Assembly (NCBI GenBank): GCA_903906425.1
Contig: CAIVKH010000303.1
Coordinates: 1-57,240 of the forward strand
Reading direction: 5' to 3'
DNA from: an uncultured bacterium
Lineage (GTDB): Bacteria > Verrucomicrobiota > Kiritimatiellia > CAIVKH01
Length of the DNA stretch: 57,240 nucleotides
The position numbers and the translations under genes are program-made. Shown here piece after piece: positions 18,957 to 26,856 of this stretch. The notes beneath the pieces were generated by a model. That model saw only the letters and a list, made by a program, of their open reading frames with translations. It had not been told where the DNA came from and did not search any database. Within the stretch, counting starts at the first letter, position 1. Every line of letters starts with the position of its first letter.

Positions 18957-18984
18957 AAAGAGCGGAGCGCCTTGTCTGAAATCA

Positions 18985-20850
18985 TTGTTCCATAATTTGA
19001 AATTCGCCGCGTTTTTTGCGCTGGCCGCGGGCGCCGCGTTCTCGTGCCGCGCGGTCTCGCGGGAGGACGATGCGTTTCTGAACATGCTCGAATTCCGCAG
19101 CTGCCAGTTCTTCCTGCGCGAAATGAACCCCGCCAACGGCCTCGTGCCGGACCGGGCCACGGCCGCGACCAACGGGGCGGCCCGCTCGAACACCAGCAGT
19201 GTTGCCGGCGGCGGGTTCGGCCTGGCGGCGCTGTGCATCGCCGATTCGCGCGGCTGGATCGCGCGCACCGACGCGGTGGCCCGCGCGCGCACGGCGCTGC
19301 GCTTCGCCGTGGCCGGCGCGCCGGGCAAGAACGGATTTCTCTACCATTTTTTGAACCGGACCACCGGCGCGCGAACGCGGGCCTGCGAGGTTTCGCCGAT
19401 CGACACCTCGCTTTTTCTGTGCGGCGCGCTGGCGGCAAAACAATATTTTGACGATCCCGAAATCTCCGCGCTGGCCACGAAATTTTATGCGCGCATCGAC
19501 TGGCCGTGGATGCTCAACGGCGGCGACACGCTCTGCATGGGCTGGAAGCCCGAGACCGGATTTTCGCGCCACCGCTGGCAGGGCTACGCCGAACACATGG
19601 CGATGTATCTGGTCGCCATCGGCTCGCCCGCGCATCCCGTCGCGCCCGATTGCTGGCACGCCTGGCGGCGCGAGCCGGTTGGAAAATATGACGGCCTCAC
19701 CTTCATCATGTATCCGCCGCTCTTCGTCCATCAATACGCGCACGCCTTCGTGGATTTCCGCGGCCTCTCCGACGACTACGCCGACTACTGGCAGAACTCC
19801 GTCTTCGCCACGCTCGCCAACCGCCAGTTCTGCATCGATCTTCGCGAGCGATTTCCCGCGCTCGGCCCCGATCTCTGGGGCATCACCTCGTCGCTTTCGG
19901 AAAACGGCTACCGCGCCTGGGGCGGCCCGCCCGAAACGCCCGACGTTGACGGCACCATCGTGCCCTGCGCGGCCGCCGGATCGCTCCCGTTCGCGCCGCG
20001 CGAATGCCTCTGCACGCTGCGCGCGATGTACGAAAAATTCGGCGACCGCGTCTGGTGCCGCTACGGGTTCGTTGATGCCTTCAATCCCAACGGCGACTGG
20101 ACCGCCGGCGAAGTCCTCGCCATCGACGCTGGAATCACGCTGGTCATGATCGAGAACTTCCGCACCGGCCTGATCTGGGACCGCTTCATGGCCAACCCCG
20201 AAATCAACCGCGCGATGGAAATCGCCCGCTTCCGCCCCGCGCCGAAGCTGGCCGCCAACACCTCGCTGCTCGACGCCCGCCTCGCGCATCCGCCCGCGCG
20301 CCGTCCCATCGGCCGCGACCTGCTCGCCAGCCGCCTCCCGCTGCCCGAATACAAGTGGGACTGGTACACCATGGATGCCTCCAACGCCCGCGAAAGCGTC
20401 TTCGACGGCGACGGCAAAATCTCCGCCCGCTTCGCCTTCGCCTGGGACGACGAAGCCCTCCACGTCCGCATCGCCGTCACCGACCCCGACATCGTCCCCG
20501 GCGACAAGGTCGAACTGTACCTCGACCCCAAGAACAACGGCTTCCGCTGGGGCGACACCCGCGACTTCCTCGTCAACTTTTCCGTCACCAACCAATGCAA
20601 CGAATCCCTCGGCCGCCCCATCGCCGACGCCGTCGTCCAGGCCACCAACGACGGCTACCGCGTCATCGCCTCGATCCCCTGGAAAAAGCTCGGCATCCAG
20701 CCCCGCACCGGCCTGACCCTCGGCTGCTCCCCCGGCATCTACAGCCTCAGCAGCCGCGACGAACCGGCCGTGAAACTCAACTGGCAATGGCGCGAAGAAG
20801 ACGCCCTCATCCACCTCGGCACCCTCACCCTCGCCGAACCCCTGCCATAA
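18985..20850 (+). CDS. GH144-like (glucoamylase-domain) secreted glucanase with CBM9-like C-terminus
   Basis: About 621 aa. A hydrophobic leader (FAAFFALAAGAAFSCRAVS) could be a lipoprotein or Sec signal. Residues from about 30 to 430 match the PF10091 / GH144 alpha6-barrel: GGGFGLAALCIADSRGWI, ACEVSPIDTSLFLCGAL, IDWPWMLNG, GYAEHMAMYLVAIGSPAHP, VHQYAHAFVDFRG, NSVFATLANRQFCID and YGFVDAFNPNG. Characterised GH144 members are endo-beta-1,2-glucanases. The last ~150 residues (ARFAFAWDDEALHVRIAVTD..., VELYLDPKNNG) resemble a CBM9-like domain. There is no ATG between the array and the leader: TTG 18985 or 18997 are the likely starts. ATG 18919, the start of the longest frame, lies inside a palindrome and is unlikely. 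Array 5 follows. Confidence 0.75.
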   Translation: MFHNLKFAAFFALAAGAAFSCRAVSREDDAFLNMLEFRSCQFFLREMNPANGLVPDRATAATNGAARSNTSSVAGGGFGLAALCIADSRGWIARTDAVARARTALRFAVAGAPGKNGFLYHFLNRTTGARTRACEVSPIDTSLFLCGALAAKQYFDDPEISALATKFYARIDWPWMLNGGDTLCMGWKPETGFSRHRWQGYAEHMAMYLVAIGSPAHPVAPDCWHAWRREPVGKYDGLTFIMYPPLFVHQYAHAFVDFRGLSDDYADYWQNSVFATLANRQFCIDLRERFPALGPDLWGITSSLSENGYRAWGGPPETPDVDGTIVPCAAAGSLPFAPRECLCTLRAMYEKFGDRVWCRYGFVDAFNPNGDWTAGEVLAIDAGITLVMIENFRTGLIWDRFMANPEINRAMEIARFRPAPKLAANTSLLDARLAHPPARRPIGRDLLASRLPLPEYKWDWYTMDASNARESVFDGDGKISARFAFAWDDEALHVRIAVTDPDIVPGDKVELYLDPKNNGFRWGDTRDFLVNFSVTNQCNESLGRPIADAVVQATNDGYRVIASIPWKKLGIQPRTGLTLGCSPGIYSLSSRDEPAVKLNWQWREEDALIHLGTLTLAEPLP

Positions 20851-20886
20851 GAACCTCGCGTCCGCCTCCCCGTTCGCCATCGCGAT

Positions 20887-20933
20887 TTCCAATCATTGGA
20901 AAACACCGCCGCGCAAACTTCCAATCAGTGGAA
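20887..20933. repeat. Phased palindrome array 5 (2 copies, one imperfect)
   Basis: Exact dyad 20887-20901 and one-mismatch copy TTCCAATCAGTGGAA at 20919-20933, step 32, between the GH144-like gene and the transglycosylase-like gene. Confidence 0.85.
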
Positions 20934-21004
20934 AAAATCCACCGCCCGTTTTGCGCGCCCGCACTTGCGCCTTTTCGCCTGGCCGTGTATTCGATTTGGC
21001 GGAA

Positions 21005-21571
21005 ATGCGTGTCCTTTTCAAAACACTTTACTGGCTTTTCGCCGCGGCCCTGATCGCCGCCGCGGCCCTCGGCTCGATCGTCCTGCGTCGCAGCCACCAG
21101 ATGGAAACCACCATCGCCAGCGCCGCCGCGCGCCGTGGAATTGACCCGCGGCTCTTCGCCGCGCTCGTCGAGGAATGCAGCGGCGGCAGGACCACCTTCG
21201 CCGACCACGAGCGCTACGGCTTGCTCGCCCTCAGCGCCGAAGACGCGCGCATTTGGGCCGAACAAAACGGAGTCGAGCCCGACACCTTCACGCTCTTCGA
21301 CCCGAAACAAAATCTGCGGATCGGCGCATGGAAACTGGACCAGGCCCTCGCCACGTGGTCGCGCGAACGCGACCCGCGCATCTGGGCGCTGGCCGGATGG
21401 AAGACCAACCGCGAAACCGTCCGCGTCTGGGCCGCCGCCGCCCGCGGCGCCACCGGCGACCCGGTCCGGGCCATATCGGACTCGCACGCCCGGAATTTCG
21501 TCCGCGACATCCTCGGCAAGACCCGCCGGGAAGAATTCACGCTGGTCCTGCCCTGGGGCAGGAAGCGGTAA
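21005..21571 (+). CDS. Small membrane-anchored lytic-transglycosylase-like protein
   Basis: 188 aa. N-terminal membrane anchor (LFKTLYWLFAAALIAAAALGSIVL), then an SLT-like fold: IDPRLFAALVEECSGGRTTF (the second Glu of VEEC is at the position of the catalytic Glu in the family's 'ES' motif, with Cys replacing Ser), ERYGLLALSAEDARIW (the family's GLMQL-P-TA block, degenerate) and LFDPKQNLRIGAWKLDQAL (the family's NI..G..YL block). It would cleave peptidoglycan if active, but the degenerate motifs leave that open. ATG 21005 is chosen because it leads straight into the anchor; the in-frame ATG 20951 adds an unlikely leader. Confidence 0.6.
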   Translation: MRVLFKTLYWLFAAALIAAAALGSIVLRRSHQMETTIASAAARRGIDPRLFAALVEECSGGRTTFADHERYGLLALSAEDARIWAEQNGVEPDTFTLFDPKQNLRIGAWKLDQALATWSRERDPRIWALAGWKTNRETVRVWAAAARGATGDPVRAISDSHARNFVRDILGKTRREEFTLVLPWGRKR

Positions 21572-21637
21572 TCGAAAAGCCGCCACCGCGCGCGGGGAGA
21601 GGTGCTCAGCCCGACATCCGCCGGCCGGCCCGCCGCG

Positions 21638-21655
21638 GTCGGTTCAACCGACTTT
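21638..21655 (+). terminator. Possible weak terminator after the transglycosylase-like gene
   Basis: GTCGG-TTCAA-CCGAC hairpin followed by TTT, 67 bp past the stop. The T-run is short, so the call is weak. Confidence 0.3.
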
Positions 21656-21684
21656 GATGTTATCTGACCACTCTGCCACTGCAA

Positions 21685-22478
21685 TTAACTGTTATCTTAA
21701 CGACTGACCCTGCTCCGTTGGCTTCCGCATTTTCTCTAACTCTTTCGCGACTCCCTGATTTTCGGACGGAATATCAACGCCAAGTGAACGCGCCCGATCT
21801 GTGCAATTTGAGCGCCACTCGAAATAACTATGAACTGAAGCCCATGATCGAGGAAATGGCGGGGGATCTATATCTAGGCAATATGATATCGATCGAGAAA
21901 TAGATGAATAATCATATCCATACGCGGGCCCCATCGACTCCTTTGGATTCCTTATCATATAGAGGAGAGCAGAATCACAATCTGCCATCCATGCGGGAAG
22001 TTCTGAAGTAACCTTCATGCGGGCAAGAATGAACATGAAGGTCTGAGCGCCCTGTTCATAAGGATAGCCGTGCGAACGGCAAATAAGATATGCCTTTTTC
22101 AAGCTAGCCAAATGGTTGCTTGAGATGAGGCTTTCTATACTACGTGGTGGAGGATTCGAACAGAGAATATCGCCCGCCGCTGTCCACTTGCATATGACCA
22201 TATGGATCAACGACGTCATAGCGGACTTATCTTTTACAGACGTTTCTTTGTCACTTGTGAACATAGAAACAAGCCTGCTCTCAACATTATCCTGCCACGG
22301 GAGCGAATAGTACATATTCGCTCGAATCAGGAGCAATATGAGGCCCATGGCTGCTAGGCTTATCAGAGCTACTGCTGCATGGCGTAATCGCATTTGTCCT
22401 ATTCCCCTATATTAGATGAGCCATCATCGTCCCATATCAATTTTCAAGATTGGGGTCAGTCGCTAAGTTAGCAGTTAA
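21685..22478. mobile_element. Inverted-repeat-bounded low-GC segment carrying one ORF
   Basis: Two 26-bp inverted repeats, 21685-21710 and 22453-22478, match at 23 of 26 positions (shared core CGACTGACCC / GGGTCAGTCG and TTAACTG / CAGTTAA). They enclose about 740 bp of visibly lower GC than the surroundings, with a single minus-strand gene whose stop codon lies within the left repeat. There is no transposase and I saw no target-site duplication. A non-autonomous element or captured cassette is the best reading; the repeats could also be terminator or protein-binding sequences. Confidence 0.45.
21692..22393 (-). CDS. Hypothetical membrane-anchored protein on the low-GC segment
   Basis: 233 aa; one N-terminal transmembrane segment (HAAVALISLAAMGLILLLI) and a periplasmic-like remainder with six or seven cysteines (for example CKWTAAGDILC, YLICRSHG, ADCDSALLYMI, SYCLDID). 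I recognise no family. ATG 22393 follows AGGACAA. Codon choice is more AT-rich than neighbouring genes, and the gene lies inside a pair of 26-bp inverted repeats with its last codons (GQSLR, then TAA) inside the left one, consistent with horizontal arrival. It is the only protein of the segment. Confidence 0.55.
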   Translation of the reverse strand: MRLRHAAVALISLAAMGLILLLIRANMYYSLPWQDNVESRLVSMFTSDKETSVKDKSAMTSLIHMVICKWTAAGDILCSNPPPRSIESLISSNHLASLKKAYLICRSHGYPYEQGAQTFMFILARMKVTSELPAWMADCDSALLYMIRNPKESMGPAYGYDYSSISRSISYCLDIDPPPFPRSWASVHSYFEWRSNCTDRARSLGVDIPSENQGVAKELEKMRKPTEQGQSLR

Positions 22479-22488
22479 CGGGCGCATC

Positions 22489-22505
22489 AAAAGCTCCTGG
22501 GAGCT
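22489..22505 (-). terminator. Intrinsic terminator (minus strand)
   Basis: AGCTCC-CA-GGAGCT followed by TTTT on the minus strand (effective loop 4 nt). It sits 6 bp past the stop of the gene remnant ending at 22511. Confidence 0.45.
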
Positions 22506-22510
22506 AATTC

Positions 22511-22672
22511 TCAAGTCAGATTAGTGGTCCGGATATGTTCACATTCTATTTTGCCGGCTGCATCAACGCCTTTGTCGGTTCGGATGGACAAGGTATCTAC
22601 CACGTCCGTCAGCAGCGACGCAAGCCGATTCAAGCTTTCATCCGAGTTGCACGAATGAGCGGACCGTTCTTA
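22511..22672 (-). pseudogene. Possible 3' gene remnant
   Basis: An open stretch of about 53 codons on the minus strand between two stops, reading ...LNRLASLLTDVVDTL...GKIECEHIRTTNLT. It has no ATG start, protein-like composition and a terminator-like hairpin directly after its stop. It may be the tail of a lost gene. It occupies most of the otherwise gene-free 22394-22726 gap; I see nothing else there. Confidence 0.25.
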
Positions 22673-22687
22673 GCCCTTCCCGCCTTC

Positions 22688-22735
22688 TTCCAATGATTGG
22701 ATGCTGGCGGGTCCGCTCTCTTCCAATCATTGGAA
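22688..22735. repeat. Phased palindrome array 6 (2 copies, one imperfect)
   Basis: TTCCAATGATTGGAT (22688-22702, last base changed) and an exact copy at 22721-22735, step 33. The second supplies the stop codon of the adjacent remnant. Confidence 0.85.
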
Positions 22736-22906
22736 CTTATGGTGGCCGTCGCGCCAGATGGCTTTGTAAGTCCACTTGGCGGCGGCGGCGGGCATGTCCT
22801 GGGTGTCCAGATAGCCGGGGGTGATATCAATGGTGAGCAGGACGAAGCTTTTGTCGGTGGCTTGCCGCCGATCGTCGGAGCAAAGGCGGCCGCTCGGTTG
22901 CGCGAG
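22727..22906 (-). pseudogene. C-terminal remnant of a larger protein
   Basis: Minus-strand open stretch of about 60 codons, ...ATDKSFVLLTIDITPGYLDTQ followed by AAAKWTYKAIWRDGHHK, which reads like the strand-rich C-terminus of a secreted or Fn3-like protein. A TGA (22907-22909) cuts it off upstream and no start codon is available, so it is a fragment. The stop TGA at 22727-22729 is inside a palindrome copy. It directly follows the winged-helix gene on the same strand. Family not recognised with certainty. Confidence 0.4.
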
Positions 22907-22917
22907 TCAGGCGCGGC

Positions 22918-23247
22918 TCACTGCGGATCGGTCTGATCGAAGCGCATGAGGACGTGGCCGAAGTCCAGATGGGGGACTTGGGGATCGGGGCGCGCGCCGC
23001 GGGGCATCCGGTATATGCGTGAGTTGCCGCGGGTGAGGACGCCGGCGCGGACCATCCGGTCGAGTTGCTTGAGTGCCGCGGAATTCGAGATGTGCAGCAG
23101 GCCGGAGATTTCACTGGCCGTGACGCTGTCGTCGCCGTGAACCATGTATTCGAGAATCCTCCATGCATTCCGGCTTCCGAGCGCGACGCAGAGGGCATCG
23201 CGGCGGGGCGGGGACGATGCGGATTTCGGGGCGTCAGGTGTCGTCAT
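22918..23247 (-). CDS. Small winged-helix (ArsR/MarR-like) DNA-binding protein
   Basis: 109 aa. The core ALGSRNAWRILEYMVHGDDS followed by VTASEISGLLHISNSAALKQLDRMVRAGVLTRGNSRIYRMP is a canonical winged helix: helix-turn-helix at about 44-65, then a wing. The N-terminal 15 residues are Pro/Ser/Ala-rich and the C-terminal ~20 form a short tail. There are no metal-binding Cys clusters, so the signal is unknown. ATG 23247 follows GAAAGGA. It stands alone between arrays 6 and 7 next to an AT-rich island with tandem dyad-like repeats that could be its own operator. Whether it binds the genome-wide palindrome is speculation. Confidence 0.7.
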   Translation of the reverse strand: MTTPDAPKSASSPPRRDALCVALGSRNAWRILEYMVHGDDSVTASEISGLLHISNSAALKQLDRMVRAGVLTRGNSRIYRMPRGARPDPQVPHLDFGHVLMRFDQTDPQ

Positions 23248-23357
23248 GGCGTGTGATTCCTTTCGCTTTTCTTTTCGAGCGTCTTTTCTGGATTTAGACC
23301 GTTTTCCGCTGGTTTTCCCTTGTTTTTCGCAATGTGGCCAACGGGAAGAGGTGCTTA

Positions 23358-23564
23358 ATGAGACCTATATGTAATATATTCATATTCATGAGTCCAGTAA
23401 TCATATTATTATGTATTCTAATAATATTTAATAGTCCATTTTTCAGACCTAATGATATTATTATCATACTTGTTGATATTATTATCGTACAAATAAGGAT
23501 GACTTTCCTTGTCGCATTCCTGCCGGACAGTCTTCGGCGAAGCCCTGGGGAACTCCTCCAATGA
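23358..23564 (+). CDS. Possible small hydrophobic membrane protein
   Basis: 68 codons from ATG 23358 (AGAGG six bases upstream) to a TGA inside array 7. The first ~50 residues are almost all Ile, Leu, Phe, Val (MSPVIILLCILIIFNSPFF, IIIILVDIIIVQI), i.e. two membrane segments. The hydrophobicity may simply reflect the AT-rich DNA, so this may not be a gene. It is divergent from the winged-helix gene. Confidence 0.2.
   Translation: MRPICNIFIFMSPVIILLCILIIFNSPFFRPNDIIIILVDIIIVQIRMTFLVAFLPDSLRRSPGELLQ
23453..23490. promoter_or_regulatory. AT-rich tandem repeat, possible operator
   Basis: TGATATTATTATCATAC (23453-23469) is repeated as TGATATTATTATCGTAC (23474-23490), 21 bp apart, i.e. two helical turns. 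Each unit holds the near-dyad GATATTATTATC. It lies in a ~170-bp AT-rich island (about 23340-23510), the most AT-rich stretch of the window, upstream of the winged-helix gene. The 23248-23664 interval otherwise holds only the doubtful small ORF and array 7. Confidence 0.4.
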
Positions 23565-23623
23565 TTGGAAGAAGATTTGCCAATCATTGGAAGATTGCGG
23601 TCAGTTTTTTCCAATGATTGGAA
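23556..23623. repeat. Phased palindrome array 7 (3 copies, two imperfect, irregular spacing)
   Basis: CTCCAATGATTGGAA (23556-23570), TGCCAATCATTGGAA (23578-23592) and an exact copy (23609-23623). Steps are 22 and 31 bp, the only exceptions to the 32/33 rule and still close to two and three helical turns. It lies 41 bp past the msbA-like stop. Confidence 0.85.
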
Positions 23624-23664
23624 GCCGACGGCTGGAAGGCGTCGCTCCATCGAGGCGGGGGCGG

Positions 23665-25434
23665 TCAGGTTTCGGCGGCGGGGGGCGTGTCGCGGAATTG
23701 GAGGTCGTGGAGGCGGCGATAGACGCCGTTCTTCGCCAGCAACTCGACGTGGGTTCCCTGCTCCACGATGCGGCCCTGATCCAGCACGAGAATCCGCGTG
23801 GCGTTGATGATCGTCGAGAGCCGGTGCGCGATGGCGAAGACCGTGCGGCCTTTCATCAGCGCGTCGAGCGCCGCCTGGACCTGCCGCTCCGCCTCCGTGT
23901 CCAGCGCGCTGGTCGCCTCGTCGAGAATCAGCACCGGCGGATTGCGCAGCAGCGCGCGCGCAATCGCGATGCGCTGGCGCTGGCCGCCGGAGAGCATCGT
24001 GCCGCGATCCCCAATGGCGGTTTCGTAGCCTTGCGGCTGCTGCAAAATGAAGTCGTGCGCGAAGGCCTGCCGCGCGGCCGCCTCGATTTTTTCGCGCGCG
24101 GCCTCCGTGTGGCCATAGGCGATGTTTGCGATGATGGTGTCGTTGAACAGGAACGTGTCCTGCGTGACGATGCCGATCTGCGCGCGCAGGGATTTGAGCG
24201 AATAGTCGCGCACATCGCGGCCGTTGATGAGAAGCCGGCCGCCGGTCACGTCGTAGAATCGCGGCAGCAGGTTCACGAGCGTGGTCTTGCCGGAGCCGCT
24301 CTGGCCGACAATGGCGATGAATTCGCCGGGCTTCACGCTGAGATGGACGCCGTCGAGGACTTTCGTTTCGCCGTACGCAAACGAAACATTCTCAAACCCG
24401 ATGGCGCCAACCGGGCCGGCGAATTCCACGGCATCCGGCTTGTCGGTGACGGTCACCGGCGTGTCGATGAGTTCGAAGATGCGGTCGGCGGCGGCGGAGC
24501 TGACCTGGATCTGAATGTTGATTTTGCTGAGCGCCTTGACGGGGTTGTACATGAGCATCATCGCGCCGCCAAAGCCGAGAAGCTGGTAGATGGTCATGCC
24601 GGTGCTGTGCGCGTAGATCAGCACGAGCGACAGGCCGGCCATCGAAATGAAAACGATGATCGGCTCGTTGGCCGCGGAGGCCCGGGCAACGCGGATGGAG
24701 CGCGAAAACACGCCCTTGCTCTGCGCGGCAAAGCGGCCCTTTTCGTAGTCTTCCATCCCGAACGCCTTCACGACGCGAACACCGCCGACGGCTTCCTGCA
24801 AAACCGACAGGGCCGCGCCGAGCAGCTTCTGCCCCTCGCGGCTGAAGCGGCGGACGCGCCGGCCGAAGATGGTGATCGGGATGATGCAGACCGGAAAAAC
24901 CAGCAGGCTGATGATCGCGAGTCGCCAGTTCAGCCAGATCACCACGCTGATCGCACTGATCAGGACGAACGGCTGCTTGGCCAGGTCGCCGAGCACATGC
25001 GACACGGATTTTTCGATCACGTTCGTGTCGTTGATCACGCGCGACATGACATCGCCCGAGCGCGCTTTCGTGTAGAACTCCAGCGACAGTTCCTGCAGCC
25101 GCGCGAACGCCGCGTTCCGCAAATCCATGACGACGCGCGCACCCACCCACTGGATGCAGTACGTCGCGAAATAGGCGCAGAGCCCGCTCACCAGCGCGAA
25201 GACCGGAAGGATCGCGGCGAAAATCATCATCTGGTTCGTCGTGAGGTTCTGCGTTCCGAAAAAGAATTCGAGCACCTTCGGCGCGCTGCCCACGATGCCC
25301 GACATGGAAAAGCCCGAGACCGCGCCGAGCAGGATGCCGAGAATCAGTCGCGGCCGGTAAGGCCGCGTATGACCGATCAACCGACGATAGGTTTCATTGG
25401 CATTCTGCGGGACCATGTCGGGCGTTTTCGACAT
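23665..25434 (-). CDS. msbA: MsbA-like lipid ABC exporter (fused permease-ATPase)
   Basis: 589 aa. An N-terminal six-helix ABC exporter domain (about 30-310) is fused to an ATPase domain: Walker A GQSGSGKTT, Q-loop TQDTFLFND, signature LSGGQRQR, Walker B VLILDEATSALD, and H-loop IAHRLS. Length and half-transporter layout fit MsbA-type flippases that move lipid A-core across the inner membrane, but other lipid or drug exporters of the same fold cannot be excluded. It starts 3 bp after the trxB stop, so the two are translationally coupled. Array 7 lies beyond its stop. Confidence 0.85.
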   Translation of the reverse strand: MSKTPDMVPQNANETYRRLIGHTRPYRPRLILGILLGAVSGFSMSGIVGSAPKVLEFFFGTQNLTTNQMMIFAAILPVFALVSGLCAYFATYCIQWVGARVVMDLRNAAFARLQELSLEFYTKARSGDVMSRVINDTNVIEKSVSHVLGDLAKQPFVLISAISVVIWLNWRLAIISLLVFPVCIIPITIFGRRVRRFSREGQKLLGAALSVLQEAVGGVRVVKAFGMEDYEKGRFAAQSKGVFSRSIRVARASAANEPIIVFISMAGLSLVLIYAHSTGMTIYQLLGFGGAMMLMYNPVKALSKINIQIQVSSAAADRIFELIDTPVTVTDKPDAVEFAGPVGAIGFENVSFAYGETKVLDGVHLSVKPGEFIAIVGQSGSGKTTLVNLLPRFYDVTGGRLLINGRDVRDYSLKSLRAQIGIVTQDTFLFNDTIIANIAYGHTEAAREKIEAAARQAFAHDFILQQPQGYETAIGDRGTMLSGGQRQRIAIARALLRNPPVLILDEATSALDTEAERQVQAALDALMKGRTVFAIAHRLSTIINATRILVLDQGRIVEQGTHVELLAKNGVYRRLHDLQFRDTPPAAET

Positions 25435-25437
25435 GGC

Positions 25438-26361
25438 TCATCCGTGCTGGTGCTGGATGTAGCGCTCGGCTTCGAGCGCGGCCATGCAGCCGGACCCGGC
25501 GGCCGTGATGGCCTGGCGATAGCTCGGATCCTGAACGTCGCCGGCCGCATAAACGCCCTCGACGTTTGTCTTCGTGTTGTCCGCGATGATGTAGCCGACT
25601 TCATTCAGCACGATCTGACCCTTGAACGGCCCGGTGTTCGGCTGATGGCCGATCGCAACGAAAAGCGCGGCGACTGGCAGCGTGGAAAGCGCGCCGGTCT
25701 TCACGTTCTTCAACCTCAGCGCGGAGACTTCGTTCTTCGAAACGTCGAGGACTTCATCAACCACGGTGCTGTAGATGACTTCGATCTTCGGATGTTTCGT
25801 CGTTCGCTCGACCATGATCTTCGATGCGCGGAATTCATCGCGGCGATGGATCAGATGGACTTTCGATGCGAAGCGCGTGAGGAAGATCGCCTCCTCCATC
25901 GCCGTGTCGCCGCCGCCAACAACGGCGACCGGAACGTTCTTGTAGAATGCGCCGTCGCACGTCGCGCATGATGTCACGCCGCGGCCGATGAGTTTCTGCT
26001 CGCTCGGAATATTCAGATATTTCGCGGTCGCGCCCGTCGCGATGATGACGGTCTGGCTCGGAATCGTCGTGCCGTCATCGAGAATGATTTTCGGCGGCTT
26101 CGTTTGAAAATCCACCGAAGCAACCTGTCCATATTGGAACCGCGCGCCGAACCGTTCGGCCTGCTGGCGCATCTTCGCCATCAGCTCCGTGCCGTCAATT
26201 CCCTCGGGAAATCCGGGAAAGTTTTCGACCTCGGAAGTCGTCGTGAGCTGCCCGCCGGGCTGCAGGCCTTCGATGATGAGCGGATTCAAATTTGCGCGCG
26301 CCGTATACATCGCGGCCGTCAATCCGGCTGCGCCGGTTCCCAAAATCACAACATTTTCCAT
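25438..26361 (-). CDS. trxB: Thioredoxin-disulfide reductase
   Basis: 307 aa FAD/NADPH flavoprotein that reduces thioredoxin. FAD-binding GTGAAGLTAAMYTARA, redox-active CATC in SCATCDGAF, NADPH-binding GGGDTAMEEA with following HRRDEFRA, and the C-terminal GVYAAGDVQD motif are intact; length is standard. ATG 26361 matches the usual MENVVILGTG beginning; the 16 upstream codons are discarded. First gene of an operon with the msbA-like exporter. Divergent from the dUTPase with 88 bp between, without an array. Confidence 0.95.
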   Translation of the reverse strand: MENVVILGTGAAGLTAAMYTARANLNPLIIEGLQPGGQLTTTSEVENFPGFPEGIDGTELMAKMRQQAERFGARFQYGQVASVDFQTKPPKIILDDGTTIPSQTVIIATGATAKYLNIPSEQKLIGRGVTSCATCDGAFYKNVPVAVVGGGDTAMEEAIFLTRFASKVHLIHRRDEFRASKIMVERTTKHPKIEVIYSTVVDEVLDVSKNEVSALRLKNVKTGALSTLPVAALFVAIGHQPNTGPFKGQIVLNEVGYIIADNTKTNVEGVYAAGDVQDPSYRQAITAAGSGCMAALEAERYIQHQHG

Positions 26362-26449
26362 AAAACTCCCATTCGAATTTGACGCGCGGCATTGCCAGAA
26401 TTCCCGCACTTCACTAAGGTGCGCCGAAATTCTTTAGCGAGGAACCGCC

Positions 26450-26839
26450 ATGAACGACCAAGATATGCTGAATCACATGTTTGACATGCAAGCCCAATTG
26501 AACAAACGCATCGGCGTGAACACCGACGCGCCGATGTCCGACGAGGAGCGCACCAAGTGGGTTTTGAACTATTGCCGCGCCGCCTCGCAGGAACTCGCCG
26601 AGCTGACCGACAGCGTTCCGTGGAAGTGGTGGGCCAAATATCAGAAGTTCGACCAGCAGAACGCGCGCGTCGAAGTCGTCGATCTTTTCCACTTCCTGAT
26701 TTCGCTCGCGCAGGTTCTCGGAATGTCCGCCGACGATGTTTACAAATTCTACCTCGAAAAAAACAAAGTCAACTTCCAGCGTCAGGATTCCGGCTACACG
26801 AAAAAAGACGAAGCCGACAGCAAACACATCGGCGCGTAA
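26450..26839 (+). CDS. Dimeric (all-alpha) dUTP diphosphatase
   Basis: 129 aa of the MazG-related dUTPase_2 type. It hydrolyses dUTP to dUMP and pyrophosphate, keeping uracil out of DNA. The metal-binding glutamates lie in ASQELAELTDSVPWKWW and VEVVDLFHFLISLAQVLG (ExxxE ... ExxD pattern), and the DxxxxY.KN...RQD.GY tail is typical. ATG 26450 follows GAGGAACC. Tandem with the sulfatase but separated from it by array 8. Confidence 0.85.
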   Translation: MNDQDMLNHMFDMQAQLNKRIGVNTDAPMSDEERTKWVLNYCRAASQELAELTDSVPWKWWAKYQKFDQQNARVEVVDLFHFLISLAQVLGMSADDVYKFYLEKNKVNFQRQDSGYTKKDEADSKHIGA

Positions 26840-26856
26840 AAACATTCGCCGAGAAT

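Noticed and set aside
21630-21690. tRNA-like segment on the minus strand (GGCAGAGTGGTCAG resembles a D-arm, GTCGGTT...AACCGAC an anticodon-like stem)
   Set aside because: No 7-bp acceptor stem, T-arm or CCA end can be paired around it; at best a decayed fragment.
21685-22478. Integron cassette with attC sites
   Set aside because: The bounding repeats are inverted to each other and lack the paired attC core boxes; no integrase or further cassettes are nearby.
23509-25971. 820-codon plus-strand frame opposite the ABC exporter and trxB
   Set aside because: It mirrors intact, motif-complete genes on the minus strand and has a composition typical of antisense GC-rich frames.
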